Source of the DNA: Sphaerulina vaccinii
Lineage: Eukaryota > Ascomycota > Dothideomycetes > Mycosphaerellales > Mycosphaerellaceae
NCBI GenBank assembly: GCA_022570795.1
Contig: JAKUDP010000001.1
Span: 2,170,001-2,234,000 of the forward strand
Length of the DNA: 64,000 bases
Reading direction: 5' to 3'
The translations under genes were made by a program, and so were the position numbers. Below the pieces are notes generated by a model, which saw only the letters and a list, made by a program, of their open reading frames with translations, made no database searches and was not told the DNA's origin. Position 1 is the first letter of the stretch. Every line of letters starts with the position of its first letter. Positions 28,799-39,610 of the stretch are shown here, in pieces.

Positions 28799-30631
28799 CT
28801 AAGAGCTCAATGGTGGTCCCTGGTCGCCACCACTCACGCTTCTCGGCTTCTGACATCTTTGGCAGACGTCGTCACCTCCGCCTGATATATCACTTCCATC
28901 GACAGCACATACAACAACTTCTTTCCCGCCATGCAAGCTCTTCTTCCCTCGACAAACATGCGTTCTCCGGAAGAAGATCAACCATATCAAACCAGCCAAT
29001 ATCAGCAGACCAAACAAGATCAACAGCACGATCAAGACGATAGCCCACCAAGGTGTCTCATTGATCTCAACTCTTATCGACTGATTCACAGGCGATGAAC
29101 GATCTTCGAACTGGTATTGCATGTAGTTGTACAGCACACCAGCAATGGTTCTGTTGAGGTAGGAGAGATCAGTCGAGTTCAGATTGATGTTCGCGTTAAT
29201 GACATCGATTGGATTCGTCTCAAGGAAGTTTCGTAAGTCGACAGAGATGCTGTTTGCGATCGAGTCGGTGTTGTTGGTAATTGAACTGTCGATGAGGTTG
29301 AGATATGTGCTTTCGAGGTAGCCGACGAGAAGGGCGAAGATGTCGCTTCCATTTCCTCCTCCTCCGTTGCCTCCTCCTCCAGTGCCGTTGCAGCTGTAAT
29401 TAGTAACTGAGTTATCGATAAGGTTGAGATATGTGCTTTCAAGGTAGCCAACGAGAAGGGCGTAGATATCGCTTCCATTTCCTCCTCCGCTTCCTCCTCC
29501 TCCAGTGCCATTGCAGCATACCCCACTGGTACTGTTTGAAGTTAGATATATCGTTGAAATAGTGCCCGGCTCAGTCACAGTCGTGTAACTTGGATAGAAA
29601 GATGTGATCGTTGCGGTTCCACTCGGGATATAGACTGTGCTTGTTGCATTCCCATCGCAAGCCGTGACCGTGATTATGCTCGGAAAGTACTTCGTTTCTG
29701 TCGAGCCAGGAACTGGAATGGTTGTGGTAGTCGGCAGATATGACGTAGTCAAGACTGTGATATTCTTGATCGTGGTAGAGTACCTTGTAGAGTAGACAGT
29801 CTGCGTCGCTTCAGTGGTCGTTGACGTTGTTGTTGAGTACAGCGTAGAAGTCGAGGTCGTGTTTGCCAGTGTTTTGGTAGAAATCGAGATGATCGTAGCG
29901 TTATAGCTGTTGATATAAGTAGTGCCGCCGCCGCAAAGGGGAACACCGCTCGTAATGACCTTCGTGATATAGCTCGTAATAGTGCCGTCGCGATATATAG
30001 TTGTACCGGCCAAGGCAGTGGTTGTCGACACGTCGTGCTTTGTAACAGTCGACGCAGGCAGAGTTATCTCGCTGGTGGCAGTGATGTAGCGGACGCTTGT
30101 AGCCGTGCTGCCAGAGGAAATGGTCACTGTCCTTGTGCTAGACTGGCACGGTTGCGCGTCATACACAGTTGTTGTGCTTAGCGGTCCAGGCTTGTCTGAG
30201 TATAGTGTCGTGGTAGACGGAACGCAATAGTCGGGCGTCTCAAAAGAAGTGATCGTACGTGTACTAGCCTGACCTGGCTGTCCAGTATAGATAGTTGTTG
30301 TACTCAGTAACCCAGGGCTGACTGAGTAAACTGTAGTTGTAGCAGGGTGGCAATCCGAAGTCTCGGTCACCGTAGCTGTGGTAGCATGCCAATAATCAGA
30401 CTGGCTGCAGGAGGTAATTGTTTCAGAGCAAGTGGTGGTGACTGTGGTAGGTTGACAATAATCGACTGGACCAGAGATTGTTACTGTTCTAGGAGAACAT
30501 GTCGTGTATATCTGTGGAGAAGGTGCCGATTGGGTAGTGGAGCAAGTTTCGATTTCGTGTGCCGGATACTGGTGGGTGCCCGCCAGGACGCACCTAGCTA
30601 TCCACAGTATACTCAGTAGCTTGCTATGCAT
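28799..30631 (-). CDS. Mucin-like Thr/Ser-rich membrane protein
   Basis: A single exon of 610 residues from ATG 30631. A short signal peptide (MHSKLLSILWIARCVLAG) is followed by about 330 residues dominated by TTT, STTT and VT stretches. In these a degenerate unit with paired Tyr/Cys/Pro (DYCxP..TTT..YS..PGLLSTTT) repeats, an obvious target for O-mannosylation. Then come two 42-residue copies of a Gly-rich spacer plus NGSDI(Y/F)ALLVGYLESTY. A strong membrane helix (WAIVLIVLLILFGLLILAGL) follows, with stop-transfer FFRRTH and a cytosolic tail of about 65 residues containing a CQRC pair. It is probably a cell-wall-spanning surface protein or sensor. Its 3' end lies 131 bases from that of the 154-residue gene (convergent). 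Confidence 0.8.
   Translation of the reverse strand: MHSKLLSILWIARCVLAGTHQYPAHEIETCSTTQSAPSPQIYTTCSPRTVTISGPVDYCQPTTVTTTCSETITSCSQSDYWHATTATVTETSDCHPATTTVYSVSPGLLSTTTIYTGQPGQASTRTITSFETPDYCVPSTTTLYSDKPGPLSTTTVYDAQPCQSSTRTVTISSGSTATSVRYITATSEITLPASTVTKHDVSTTTALAGTTIYRDGTITSYITKVITSGVPLCGGGTTYINSYNATIISISTKTLANTTSTSTLYSTTTSTTTEATQTVYSTRYSTTIKNITVLTTSYLPTTTTIPVPGSTETKYFPSIITVTACDGNATSTVYIPSGTATITSFYPSYTTVTEPGTISTIYLTSNSTSGVCCNGTGGGGSGGGNGSDIYALLVGYLESTYLNLIDNSVTNYSCNGTGGGGNGGGGNGSDIFALLVGYLESTYLNLIDSSITNNTDSIANSISVDLRNFLETNPIDVINANINLNSTDLSYLNRTIAGVLYNYMQYQFEDRSSPVNQSIRVEINETPWWAIVLIVLLILFGLLILAGLIWLIFFRRTHVCRGKKSLHGGKEVVVCAVDGSDISGGGDDVCQRCQKPRSVSGGDQGPPLSS
29296..29520 (-). repeat. Two 126-bp in-frame repeats in the mucin-like gene
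   Basis: Copies start at 29296 and 29422 (plus-strand coordinates) and are highly similar over about 100 bases, each ending in CCT-rich sequence coding for glycines. The offset of 126 bases keeps the frame, adding 42 residues. Confidence 0.8.
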
Positions 30632-31890
30632 CACGTCTAATCAACCTTGAGCTGTCTCTGGCAGGTGCGGTATGAAATCATCAGCTGCGTGCGGTGCGAA
30701 GCATGCGCCTACATATGCAGTGACCTACGAGACAGCGCATTTCAGCGACGCGACATGTTCAGTGTGCCTCTGGCTCTCGTGATAAGCATGGCTGAGCTGA
30801 GCGTCGCCGATCGCAGCCAGCGATTTGCTGGGCTCTGCAGACCGCATTGATCGTCCTTTATGAATTCGCGTAAGTCCGTTCTGGAGAACAGCGATGGCTT
30901 GGGGCTGCATTGCCGACAGAGTGACAACCACTCTCGTGCCAACGCGTGACTGTGAGCTGAAAGTATATGCGAACGTGGCATGACACTTCTTAATTAGGCC
31001 AAGCACATGCAGGACGGGATCGTCCGTTGGTGAAGTGGTGGCTGGCTGAATGCTGAATGTCGCTTGTTCCTTCTGCGAGAATCTCGTTCTGCTTCCATCA
31101 AGTACCTGGCGAGTTGAATGCAGAATGCTGCTTATATGCGTGAAGTGGCGATCGCAATGAACATGCTGCTCGTTGCCGCGTTCGGTCCTCGAGATGCTAC
31201 TTCTCTACAGAAGTCTAGCATCGAATCGAGGGCATCAGTGACCGAAGAAGCGATGCATGCACGCTTGAAGCTTGATACAGTCGAGTTCGGGTCGCCTGTA
31301 GAGGTTGATGTAGCCGACCTGTGGCCATAAAGGAAGGGATCCGACCATATCGCAGCCTCAGTCTAAGCCTGAGCCATCGAGCCATGGTCGGCCAGTCATG
31401 CTCGAAATCTCCGATGGTGCTACTAGATAACCGGACTCGTGCCAGAAAGTCTGTCTATGCCACAGTCAACACAGCTGAAGCCATCACAGAGGTGACTGGC
31501 CCTGTGCTTCAGACGGCTCAATCTCTGAGCCTCAAGACATCTTCCTATCGATTAATATCTTGATTGTTTACCAATTACTGGTTGTAGGGCGGAGAACATC
31601 GAGAACTTGTATGTGTGTCGGCGCCACGGCTGAGGATGGCTCCCTGGTGAGGTTGATGGAAGGCAAGATGTTGAGCTTTGGTTGAGCAAGACTGGAAAGA
31701 GGACGGAAGGCAGGCAGGGAAGGTGGGACCCACAATCGGGCGGACCTTCCCGAATCGCCGATGCAAGACACAAGACTTCGCCGCGCCAGGTCCTCTTCTC
31801 TTCTTCAACGACAGCGATAAAACAACATACATCATACATGCTACGCAGTAGAGAAGAAGCAGAACTTTTGTCATTTCACTATCAACTTTT
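30632..31890. other. Intergenic, about 1.26 kb
   Basis: Promoter of the mucin-like gene and 3' flank of the synthetase gene. Only short frames occur on both strands; no repeat or RNA gene was recognised. Confidence 0.4.
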
Positions 31891-34800
31891 CTATACCTCC
31901 AGCTTTTCTTTTTCGTCACTCCTCGACGAAGTACGAGACCGGTCATCCAAGTCCATCGAGTCACTCGCCCAAGGTCTCACTGGATTCCCAAGCCAAGCTG
32001 TACCCGCTGGAATCTGCTCTCCGCGCATCACGAATGACTTTGGCCCAACTGTAACGCCAGCACCAATGTCTGTCCCGGGTAAAGCGATACTGTTCGGCCC
32101 AAGTGTTGCTCCTGCTTGCAAACACACATTATCGAGCCTGAGAACTCGATCGTGGAAAAGATGAATCTGCAACACACATTGGCAATTGACGGTGGCGCCG
32201 TCTCCGATGGTGCACAGCTCTGCCTCTGGAAGTAGATGGCTTTCTAACCAGACTCCATGGCCTATCCTCGCGCCTAAAGAACGCAGCCAAAGCGACAGCA
32301 ATGGTGTGCCGAAGCATGGCTGCAGATATGGAAGGGCTAGGCTTTGGACGAATGTGTCGGCGAGTTCATTACGCCACACGAAATGACTCCACAACGGCGT
32401 CTGCTGGCCAGCACGAACACATGGTGTCAGCAGCCACTTAGCGGCCGTCGTGATGCTACATGCTGTAATCACAGCGGCCAAAAAGAAGCCTGGACTGGCT
32501 AGGATCGCGTAGCCTATGCCGAACTCTGCAAGAAACCAGAGTAACGCCAAGAACACGAGAAACGATAAGACACCAAGAATGAGGAGAGAGATCAGCCTGC
32601 ACATCTCCACAAGTGCTCTTGCGACCACAAGTCTGGTATCTGGATCGAATGTTCTCTTGGAACTTGCCAGCTCTTCTGCTTGGCGAGGCAACGAGATAGC
32701 TGGCCGACCTAGCCATGTAGAGCCCGGTGACATACGATCTTGTGAAGGCGCAGTTGCATGCACGCCGACCAGAACCTTTTCTGGAACATCGATGCCCGAG
32801 TCGACCAAGCCTGTATTGCCTATGAACGTTCTCTTGCCAATGGACGTGACACCTAAGTGAATATCTCCGACACCTAGTCGGTACGGAGAGACCAGCACAT
32901 CGTCAGCCAGGAATGCACCATCTTCGACACGCAGAAGGCATGGAATGGGCACAACAGTGGATATCTCGACGTTGCGGCCAATGTGAGCGCCCAGGATGCG
33001 GAGCCAGAACGGAGTAAAGAGGCTTGCATAGATTGGGAAGAGCGTGGTACGTGCCTCTAGCATTAGAATTTGCGTCAGCCATGCTGCCCAGGCCGCCCTG
33101 CTATGCCATGAATGTGTACCTGGTACAATTGCAGTACTGGCCAGTCGGACCAGTAAAACAATAATGCCAGCGTAGATGAAGAGCCCCAGCACAGAACCGG
33201 GTAGCATCATCTTCAGCAGTGCCATGAAGAAGGCGGCGAGATCGTCATAATTTGGCGTCAAGGCAGCGGCAAGGCCCCAAGCGGGGGCGACTACGAGCAC
33301 AGGCAGAATGTCCAGCAGCAAGAGTGTCGATGTATCACGGAACGCCGTCCAAGCCCTTCTGGTGATACTAGGCACGTTCGCGATATCAGGTGTGCTGGCC
33401 GAATGCATCGAGTCAAGATTCTGGACAATACCTTTCGCACAAACACCTGGCTGGACGGTTGCGAAGGCCTCCACGATCGTGTCCGGCATCAGCATGCTAC
33501 GAGTGCCGACGCGAGCTCCTGTTTCCACATTGATTCTACCGATGTGGAGCAGGTCTCCATCGAGCCACCAGCCAGACACGTCTGCTTCGGGCTCAACTGC
33601 ACATCCCGGACCAAAGGTTCCGAGGCCAGTAATTGGAGGCAGGGCATGCAGCTGCACTTGTGCACCAACTCGGCAACCAAGCATGCGAGCATACATTCGG
33701 CACCAAACAGTGCCAGCGATGGGTCCCAGTCGGCCGATTCCGGCAAGTCTTTCGGCTGCCCACAATCGAATGTGCGTCGAACTGCCTCTTCGATATGTGC
33801 CTGGAGCCATCCTTATCATGAGCAGTCGTATCATAGTGGTGAACACTATCACACGACCGAGCATACTAATCTGCAAGAAACATATGACAGCGACTAACCA
33901 CCAAGGGAGATCGTGCTGTGCAGCCCATGAAGTTGCCGATAATCGTGCAGCATAGGCCTTTTTCGTCAAGATCATAATGGCAAGCAGACGAAGTCCCTCA
34001 AGTAGGAACTCAAGAAGCAGTATTGGCAGCTGAGCAACGAAGGTCAAACGTGGGGTAGGTCGAACTTGACGCTGTTGCTGCTTGACTCCAGAAAGCTCAT
34101 CGAAGCGTGCCGCCAGGTCGCCCAAGCTTGCATTCTCATAGACATCAGTCACTGCCAAGGATGGAACTCGTCCTCTGAGTTGCGACACGAGCTGAGCAGC
34201 TCCCAGGCTGGTGCCTCCCAGATCAAAGAAGTTCGAGTCTTGTGAAGGCGACACTCCAAGCACTCTTCGCCACTGCTCACTGATGATAGCCATGGTCCCT
34301 TCAAATGTCTCGGCCTCACCAAGCAGAGACGCTGGTATTGGCCAGGGCAGCGCTTTCCTATCCACTTTGCCTGAGGTCCGCACAGGAATGTGGTCCACAG
34401 TAACGACCATGGGCACCAAGCTCGGAGGAAGCATGCTTCTTAGGACCTCACGATCTTGGGGCGCGACTGCGCAATTCCTAACCACATAGCCCACCAATAC
34501 TTGCGAGCCCATCTCGCTTCGTTGAATGGTACAAGCAGCAGCGCTGACTCCTTCCAGACTCATCAGAGCAGCCTCGATCTCGCCAAGCTCTATCCGGCGA
34601 CCACCAAACTTGATCTGCTCATCGTTACGGCCGACGAAGAACAGTCCTTCCCGCTCTGCGCGTGCCAAGTCCCCGCTTCGATACGCTCGTTCACATGAGA
34701 AATCAGCGAATGGACTGAACTTCGACCTGTCTTTCTCTGCGTCAAGATAACGCGCCATAGCGATGCCGCCAATGATCAGTTCACCCTCTTCACCCCAGCG

Positions 34801-35935
34801 TACAGGCCTACCATTGGGCGCTACCACTGCCAGTCTCCATCCCGCAAGCGGTAGTCCAATAGCGACAGGCTGTCTGGGAATCAGTCTTGCAGCACAACTG
34901 ACGACAGTAGCTTCCGTAGGGCCATAGGTATTCCAGACTTCGGCGACACTGTGGCTCAAGCGATCCGAAAGCTCGGGAGAACAAGCTTCGCCTCCCAATA
35001 TCAGCAAGCGAACGTTGCTCAGAGCTTCAGCCGGCCACATCGCAGCTAGCGTTGGCACGGTGGACACTACAGATATACGCTGTTCGGTGAGGAAAGCGCC
35101 AAGCTCGGAACCAGCTTTCACGAGACTCCGAGATGCAGATACCAGACAAGCTCCATTGGCCCAAGCCAGCCACATTTCCTCGCAAGAAGCGTCGAAGGCT
35201 ACAGAAAGCCCTGCCAGCACTCGGTCACCCGGTCCAAGAGGCTTCAAAGGGAGGAACAGTCGTTTTTCGGCATCAACAAATGCTGCTGCACTTCGATGGC
35301 TCACAGCTACTCCCTTCGGCTTGCCCGTGGAGCCAGATGTGAAGATGATCCAGGCATCATCGTTCATACTAGGGCAGTCCTGCGATCCTACTCCTTGGGG
35401 TTGCCGCATCGACACAATTCCGTCGTCTGTAAGCACTATGCATACACCAGCTTCGCTCCAAACCAGGGCGGCACGCTCTTCCGGATCGTCAACGTCGACA
35501 GGAACATATGCTGCTCCAGTGCAGATCACTGCGAGGATGCTCACATACAGATCTAGTGTACCTGAGCTTAACCTTATCCCAACGCGATCACCAAGCACCA
35601 CGCCGGCCTCTCTCAGTTGAGCCGCCTTGACGTCAATTTGCTTCGAGAGGTCGGCATCTTCCATTGTCAATTGCCAGAGCTTCAGGATGGATCTCAATTG
35701 TTTCGCGCAAGATGTCAACCAGTGTCCTTGGTTGTGATGCCTCCTGATATGGGTAGATGGCCAGATCATCACTGGATATATGTTCTTTCCTGGGCTTGAT
35801 CACTTCATCCTCCGAGGGCAGCGATGATTGCGAAGTGCTGCCAACCACAGTACTCAGCGCCGTGCTGTTATCCGACGTGCTGTCGGAGTCGGATTGAACA
35901 GGAGTCGTCGATCTTGATGTTGACGAGCGTATCAT
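31891..35935 (-). CDS. Polylysine-synthetase-like NRPS (A-T-membrane-tandem C type), frame broken near N-terminus
   Basis: The order of parts is that of the Pls family, which makes epsilon-poly-L-amino-acids. There is an adenylation domain (FTSGSTGKPKGVAVSHRS near 35320, FDASCEEMWLAW, NTYGPTEATV, YRSGDLAR, GRIELGEIE-like GRRIELGEIE). A thiolation site DLGGTSLGAAQL lies near 34210. Membrane helix pairs then alternate with three soluble domains bearing hexapeptide-like turns (near 33500, 32900 and 32100). No thioesterase. ATG 35935 opens a frame of 100 codons (ILRETIEIHPEALAIDNG) that stops at 35633. The main frame begins only around 35670 (LTMEDADLSKQ). Both are conserved parts of the adenylation N-terminus and overlap on the same 20 bases (35651-35670), so the frame is broken there. 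Total about 1380 residues if intact. Lysine as substrate is family knowledge, not shown here. Confidence 0.85.
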
Positions 35936-36545
35936 TGCGGACTCGAGGTTTTGCTGCGGCTGCAGTGAATATTGATGGGAGAAGTAGAATGCTTTGCAAG
36001 GGAATGCGGCGTCTTCTCAGTTCTATTTGAAACATCTTCTCTGCTTAGCATGGCTGTTGCACGACCCGGTGCCTCATGGCTGCTGCTCGGCGCGCCGTTG
36101 GCTCACGACACGATGATCTCAGCAAGCATCCTTTTGCTGCAAGCCTACACCATACGGCGTTGGCGTGGTCTCTACATCGAATGAGGCAAACGGCCAAAGT
36201 GTCGAAGTCACTCGGCACGGCAGGGCTTCGATGACAAAATTGAGATCGCTGGCCTTCCTGTAGCACGCCAAGAGGGATATTAAGCTCTTGCGGCTCAAAT
36301 ACGAAGTAGGAGATCTGACAGCACGTTGAGTTCTCCGCAACTTACAGTCATGCACTCAGCCAATGCAGTTACCTGACTTGACTGACCTTATACATAGCCA
36401 TTCTTGGAGCATTCTCTTGGCACATCTGTATGAACCCTGCGCATCACGATCGGAGTGTGTGCTGGCACGGCATATGGAAGGACTCAGTACCCAGCTCAAC
36501 GGAGACGAGATCTCTGCCGCTGCAAGTGAGGTCTCTCCGCACACC
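35936..36545. other. Intergenic upstream of the synthetase
   Basis: No convincing gene on either strand. A 126-codon plus-strand frame at 36363-36743 is antisense to the small frame at 36546-36746 and lacks protein character. Confidence 0.35.
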
Positions 36546-36746
36546 TTACAATGGTCTTGGGCTCAACATCACGATGGTGTGTGGCTCAATATGTTCCTTT
36601 TGCACGGCAGCACGCAACTTTTCATGCGAAGCAACAAGTTTTTGAAGATCAAGCCGAGCCAAGTGCGAAGTAGCTTCATCGCTGTCCGACTTCGCATTGT
36701 GAAGATCATCAACCACTACCGGTATGTACTCTGCCGTTGTTGACAT
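36546..36746 (-). CDS. Possible small gene, 66 residues or exon of one
   Basis: ATG 36746 starts a frame with good protein character: IPVVVDDLHNAKSDSDEA, then a helix LARLDLQKLVASHEKLRAAV. It stops at 36546. A GTAAGG at the very end could be a donor and protein-like text (RDLVSVELGTESFH) continues shortly after in another frame, but the implied intron of 30-36 bases would be too short. So the 3' structure is unresolved. No family recognised. Confidence 0.3.
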   Translation of the reverse strand: MSTTAEYIPVVVDDLHNAKSDSDEATSHLARLDLQKLVASHEKLRAAVQKEHIEPHTIVMLSPRPL

Positions 36747-37145
36747 CAAAGTTATAACAAAGAAACTTCAGTGGTAGTCCTTTTACGGCTGAGGCTCTGA
36801 CTCTGCGGCCGCTCCATCGGGTTCGGATCGTCGACGGGATCATCACTAATGCCGAGCGGCGCGGCAGCCCCGCGCGGGTTAAGCTGCAAGACTGCAGAGA
36901 GGCGCCTGCGCGACTTCGAGTCTGCATCTCTTTTTACGACCCTATTCTCAATTTCTCTGTGTCACCAACCTCACGGTGGCTGTCGGGTCTGCATCCTGAT
37001 TGCTTACACGTGGCGAGTGAATGTCCTGGGCGCATCGTACATCGTTCTTGGCTCTCCCAGATCGCTGTAGCTAATCCAGCATCAGCACAGCCAGGGTCAG
37101 TGTTGCAGAAGCCTCTTGAAACAATAGTCCATCAAGCAAGATCAA
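36747..37145. other. Intergenic
   Basis: Divergent region upstream of the amidotransferase-like gene; no feature recognised. Confidence 0.35.
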
Positions 37146-38000
37146 ATGAGTCGTCCGCAAGCGCTCGTATACCGTGGCCCGTCCGCGAACGTAGGATGCC
37201 CAGAAGCAGTTGCCCAGCTTCTCGTTTTATCCCCACGAAACTTCGACGTTCAGTATGCTGGTCCAAATGAGGCGATACAGATCTCATCGGAGACTCTCAA
37301 GAGTGTAGACCTGTATGCACAGCCTGGGGGCGAAGGTACTGCGAGAGGCACACGTCGTTTGCGTTGCTCATTAGACTGACAAAGCGCTGCTTGTACAGAT
37401 CTTGATGATGCATTCGAGGAGTTAGGAGACCGCGCCAAGGCTATGCAAGACTTCGTCTCGAACGGTGGACGCTATCTTGGCTTCTGCCTTGGAGCTTACC
37501 TTGCTGGACACTCTCCCGGGTTTGGACTTCTCCCAAAGAAAGCAGACACAGATTCTGAAATCGAACAGCCCGGCTCTCAAGTGACCAACGATGATGATAC
37601 TGTCATTCAAGTCGACTGGACATGGTCGGCTGGCCCCAAAGCTGGTCAGACCACCAAAGACAGATGGATCTACTTTCAGGAAGGCGCAGTAATACAAGGT
37701 CTTAAGCCTTCGAAGACTGCTTTCATACTCGGACGCTACTCCAAGAGCGGTGGCGTTGCTGCTTCCTTGAACAAGTACGGTAATGGATGGGTCGGCCTTG
37801 TTGGACCTCATCCTGAAGCTAATCAGAAGTGGTGTGAGTATACGCCTGACAAGTTGGATAGCTCGTAGGACGCCACACTGACCAACACAGTCGATGATGA
37901 AAACATCACAGCTCCGGATGGCCTGCAGTATGAGATTGGGTACGATCTGATCGAAGCGACCATGACCGGTGGAGCCGAACCACCAGCCAAGGCGCTGTAG
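37146..38000 (+). CDS. Biotin-protein-ligase N-terminal-like (class I amidotransferase fold) protein
   Basis: Three exons: 37146-37335, 37399-37833 and 37891-38000 (introns 63 and 57 bp), 244 residues from ATG 37146. It resembles the BPL_N domain: start QALVYRGPSAN, QPGGEDLDDAFEEL across the first junction, then GGRYLGFCLGAYLAG with a nucleophile-like Cys, and WVGLVGPHPEA with the His. In fungi this domain occurs at the front of biotin-protein ligase or alone. This gene has no ligase part, so biotin transfer is not expected. The standalone form has an unknown role; the Cys and His suggest a glutaminase-like or peptidase-like hydrolase. Confidence 0.85.
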
Positions 38001-38698
38001 AGTGTGGTAACTGCCAGTCGCAGTACCTTGTTGCTGCATTAGTCAGGCATGTCAGCAGTATACTATAGGGTGTACTTCGAGCCGACCACAGCCTACATTC
38101 TCTAATTCCATTCACGCTCACCTCAGAAGCCCTAGTTGCGCTGTAGTCGTACTGGATGAGCGCAAGTCAGCTCTAGTAGATCTTGCCAACAGGTTCCATG
38201 GATCTGTGGCTGTTTCATGCATATATGCTCGCACTTGTACGGTCGATTTACGCCTGCCCACAAGCTGCCAGGGCATCCCTCCTGGAAACCACCAGAAACT
38301 TGCAGGTCCGTCGGCTCTGATTCGCAACCTGCTTATAGTATCCGAAACTCACAGGTGACAACAGCAGCCATATTGCCGTACAAAACATCCTTTAGTATCA
38401 CAGAGTCCTATGTGTTAGTTGTTCATATAGCTAATAAAGTCGCACTGGACGCCAACGGATCTGGTCTTATCGACTTGGTACGGAACATGAAAGTCAAGTG
38501 AAGTAAGTGAACAATTCTGAAATATTACATACTCATACACTGCAATGATCTTGCCATTGTGTTTCCACCCACTCCAGGACGCCGTACCGCCTTCCACAAT
38601 CGCTATGCTAGCCGCCGTACCAAAAGCTGTAGCGCAAACCTTGTCTTATCTTTGTGTCAACGGACCTGGAAGGGAGTGGCACTAGTGCAATATGCTGT
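38001..38698. other. Convergent intergenic region
   Basis: Between the 3' ends of the amidotransferase-like gene and the RING-like gene. Short frames only; nothing recognised. Confidence 0.4.
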
Positions 38699-39037
38699 TT
38701 ATTGATCAGTGATGTTAGCACGACATTCAGGACAAGACGTCTTCGTCTCCATCCATCTCTGAAGGTTCTCAGGATGATAGAAGTGACCACAAGAAAGAGC
38801 ACTTACTGTTTCGCCTACGAAAAGCTCTTCTTGCGAGATTGGGCACTCGAGCGTCCCGTCGTCATGGCGATCACTCTCGGTCAGCTGGCGTTGCGTCAAG
38901 GTTACGTCGCGAGACTGCGGAAGGTCGATGATCTCTTCATCGAGGTATTGATTCAGCTCATCATAAGTCATAGCCTCGAAGTCGGGTGTCTCGTCATCGT
39001 CACTAGATGGTTTCCGTGCTCTGAATCCAAGCAACAT
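38699..39037 (-). CDS. Small RING-like protein lacking one zinc site
   Basis: ATG 39037 gives 112 residues (MLLGFRARKPSSDDDETPDF); upstream the frame continues without ATG. The C-terminal 50 residues have RING-H2 spacing: LECPISQEELFVGE, ALSCGHFYHPENLQRWM, SCPECRANI. The second Cys of the first pair is Ser (CPIS) and the Cys after the second His is Asn (HPEN). Both lost ligands belong to zinc site 1. Site 2 (Cys-Gly-His and the final CPEC) is complete. This is the pattern of one-zinc RING variants such as SP-RING, so E2 binding remains possible. An acidic N-terminal part precedes it. A ubiquitin- or SUMO-ligase role is inference. Confidence 0.75.
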   Translation of the reverse strand: MLLGFRARKPSSDDDETPDFEAMTYDELNQYLDEEIIDLPQSRDVTLTQRQLTESDRHDDGTLECPISQEELFVGETVSALSCGHFYHPENLQRWMETKTSCPECRANITDQ

Positions 39038-39610
39038 CAATGTTAGTGCTCGGCTGTATAGACCGGTCGAATCAGAGAGAGGATGTGGGTATACTAGCGC
39101 GTCGAGAGTGGGTTGAGGATAGGGATGGAGTTCTAAATACACACACGGCGTACATGTGTGTATATACTCAATGTACACGACCTCTAAGAGCAAGGAGCGT
39201 ATGTACACAGCTCTGGATACGACGATATCCCTTGATATCCTAATATTGCCATGATATTAGCCGTACCAATACGCTAGTAGGTGGGTCTATACCTCCAATC
39301 TGGACCGGATCCCAGGCCGCACGCCTATATATATAGAACGTATATAGTAGTTTTAGACGTGTACATAGGCCGAATCGTAAATATACGGTGGATCTGCACC
39401 GCTAGTTGAGGAGGCCGCTCAACCAGTTGAGCGGCCTGCTCAACTCGGACTCGGTTTATCGTGCACAAGTTATGGATTTGACAATACTTCTGACCGCTGT
39501 CTCTATGGTTGCTGTATGTCTTTTGCCACTTCTCGCACAGGGCAATTTTCGCTGCTGTTAGCAACCGGGCATATCCAATCCATTCGGAGGGCTTCCAGCG
39601 CTGTCGTAGA
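39038..39610. other. AT-rich island with palindrome
   Basis: From about 39230 the sequence is richer in TA steps than its surroundings (TATATATATAG near 39330) and holds a 24-base palindrome. A 122-codon minus-strand frame (39325-39693) runs through it and into the next gene; parts (EWIGYARLLTAAKIALCEKW) look weakly protein-like. It may be a decayed mobile element; no ends or target duplication were found. Confidence 0.35.
39413..39436. repeat. 24-bp near-perfect palindrome
   Basis: GGCCGCTCAAC and its exact reverse complement are separated by two bases (CA). Short GTTGAG/CTCAAC words also flank it on both sides, so several alternative hairpins are possible. Confidence 0.8.

Noticed and set aside
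33308..33955. 215-codon plus-strand frame inside the synthetase
   Set aside because: Antisense to conserved Pls-type sequence; composition follows the complement.
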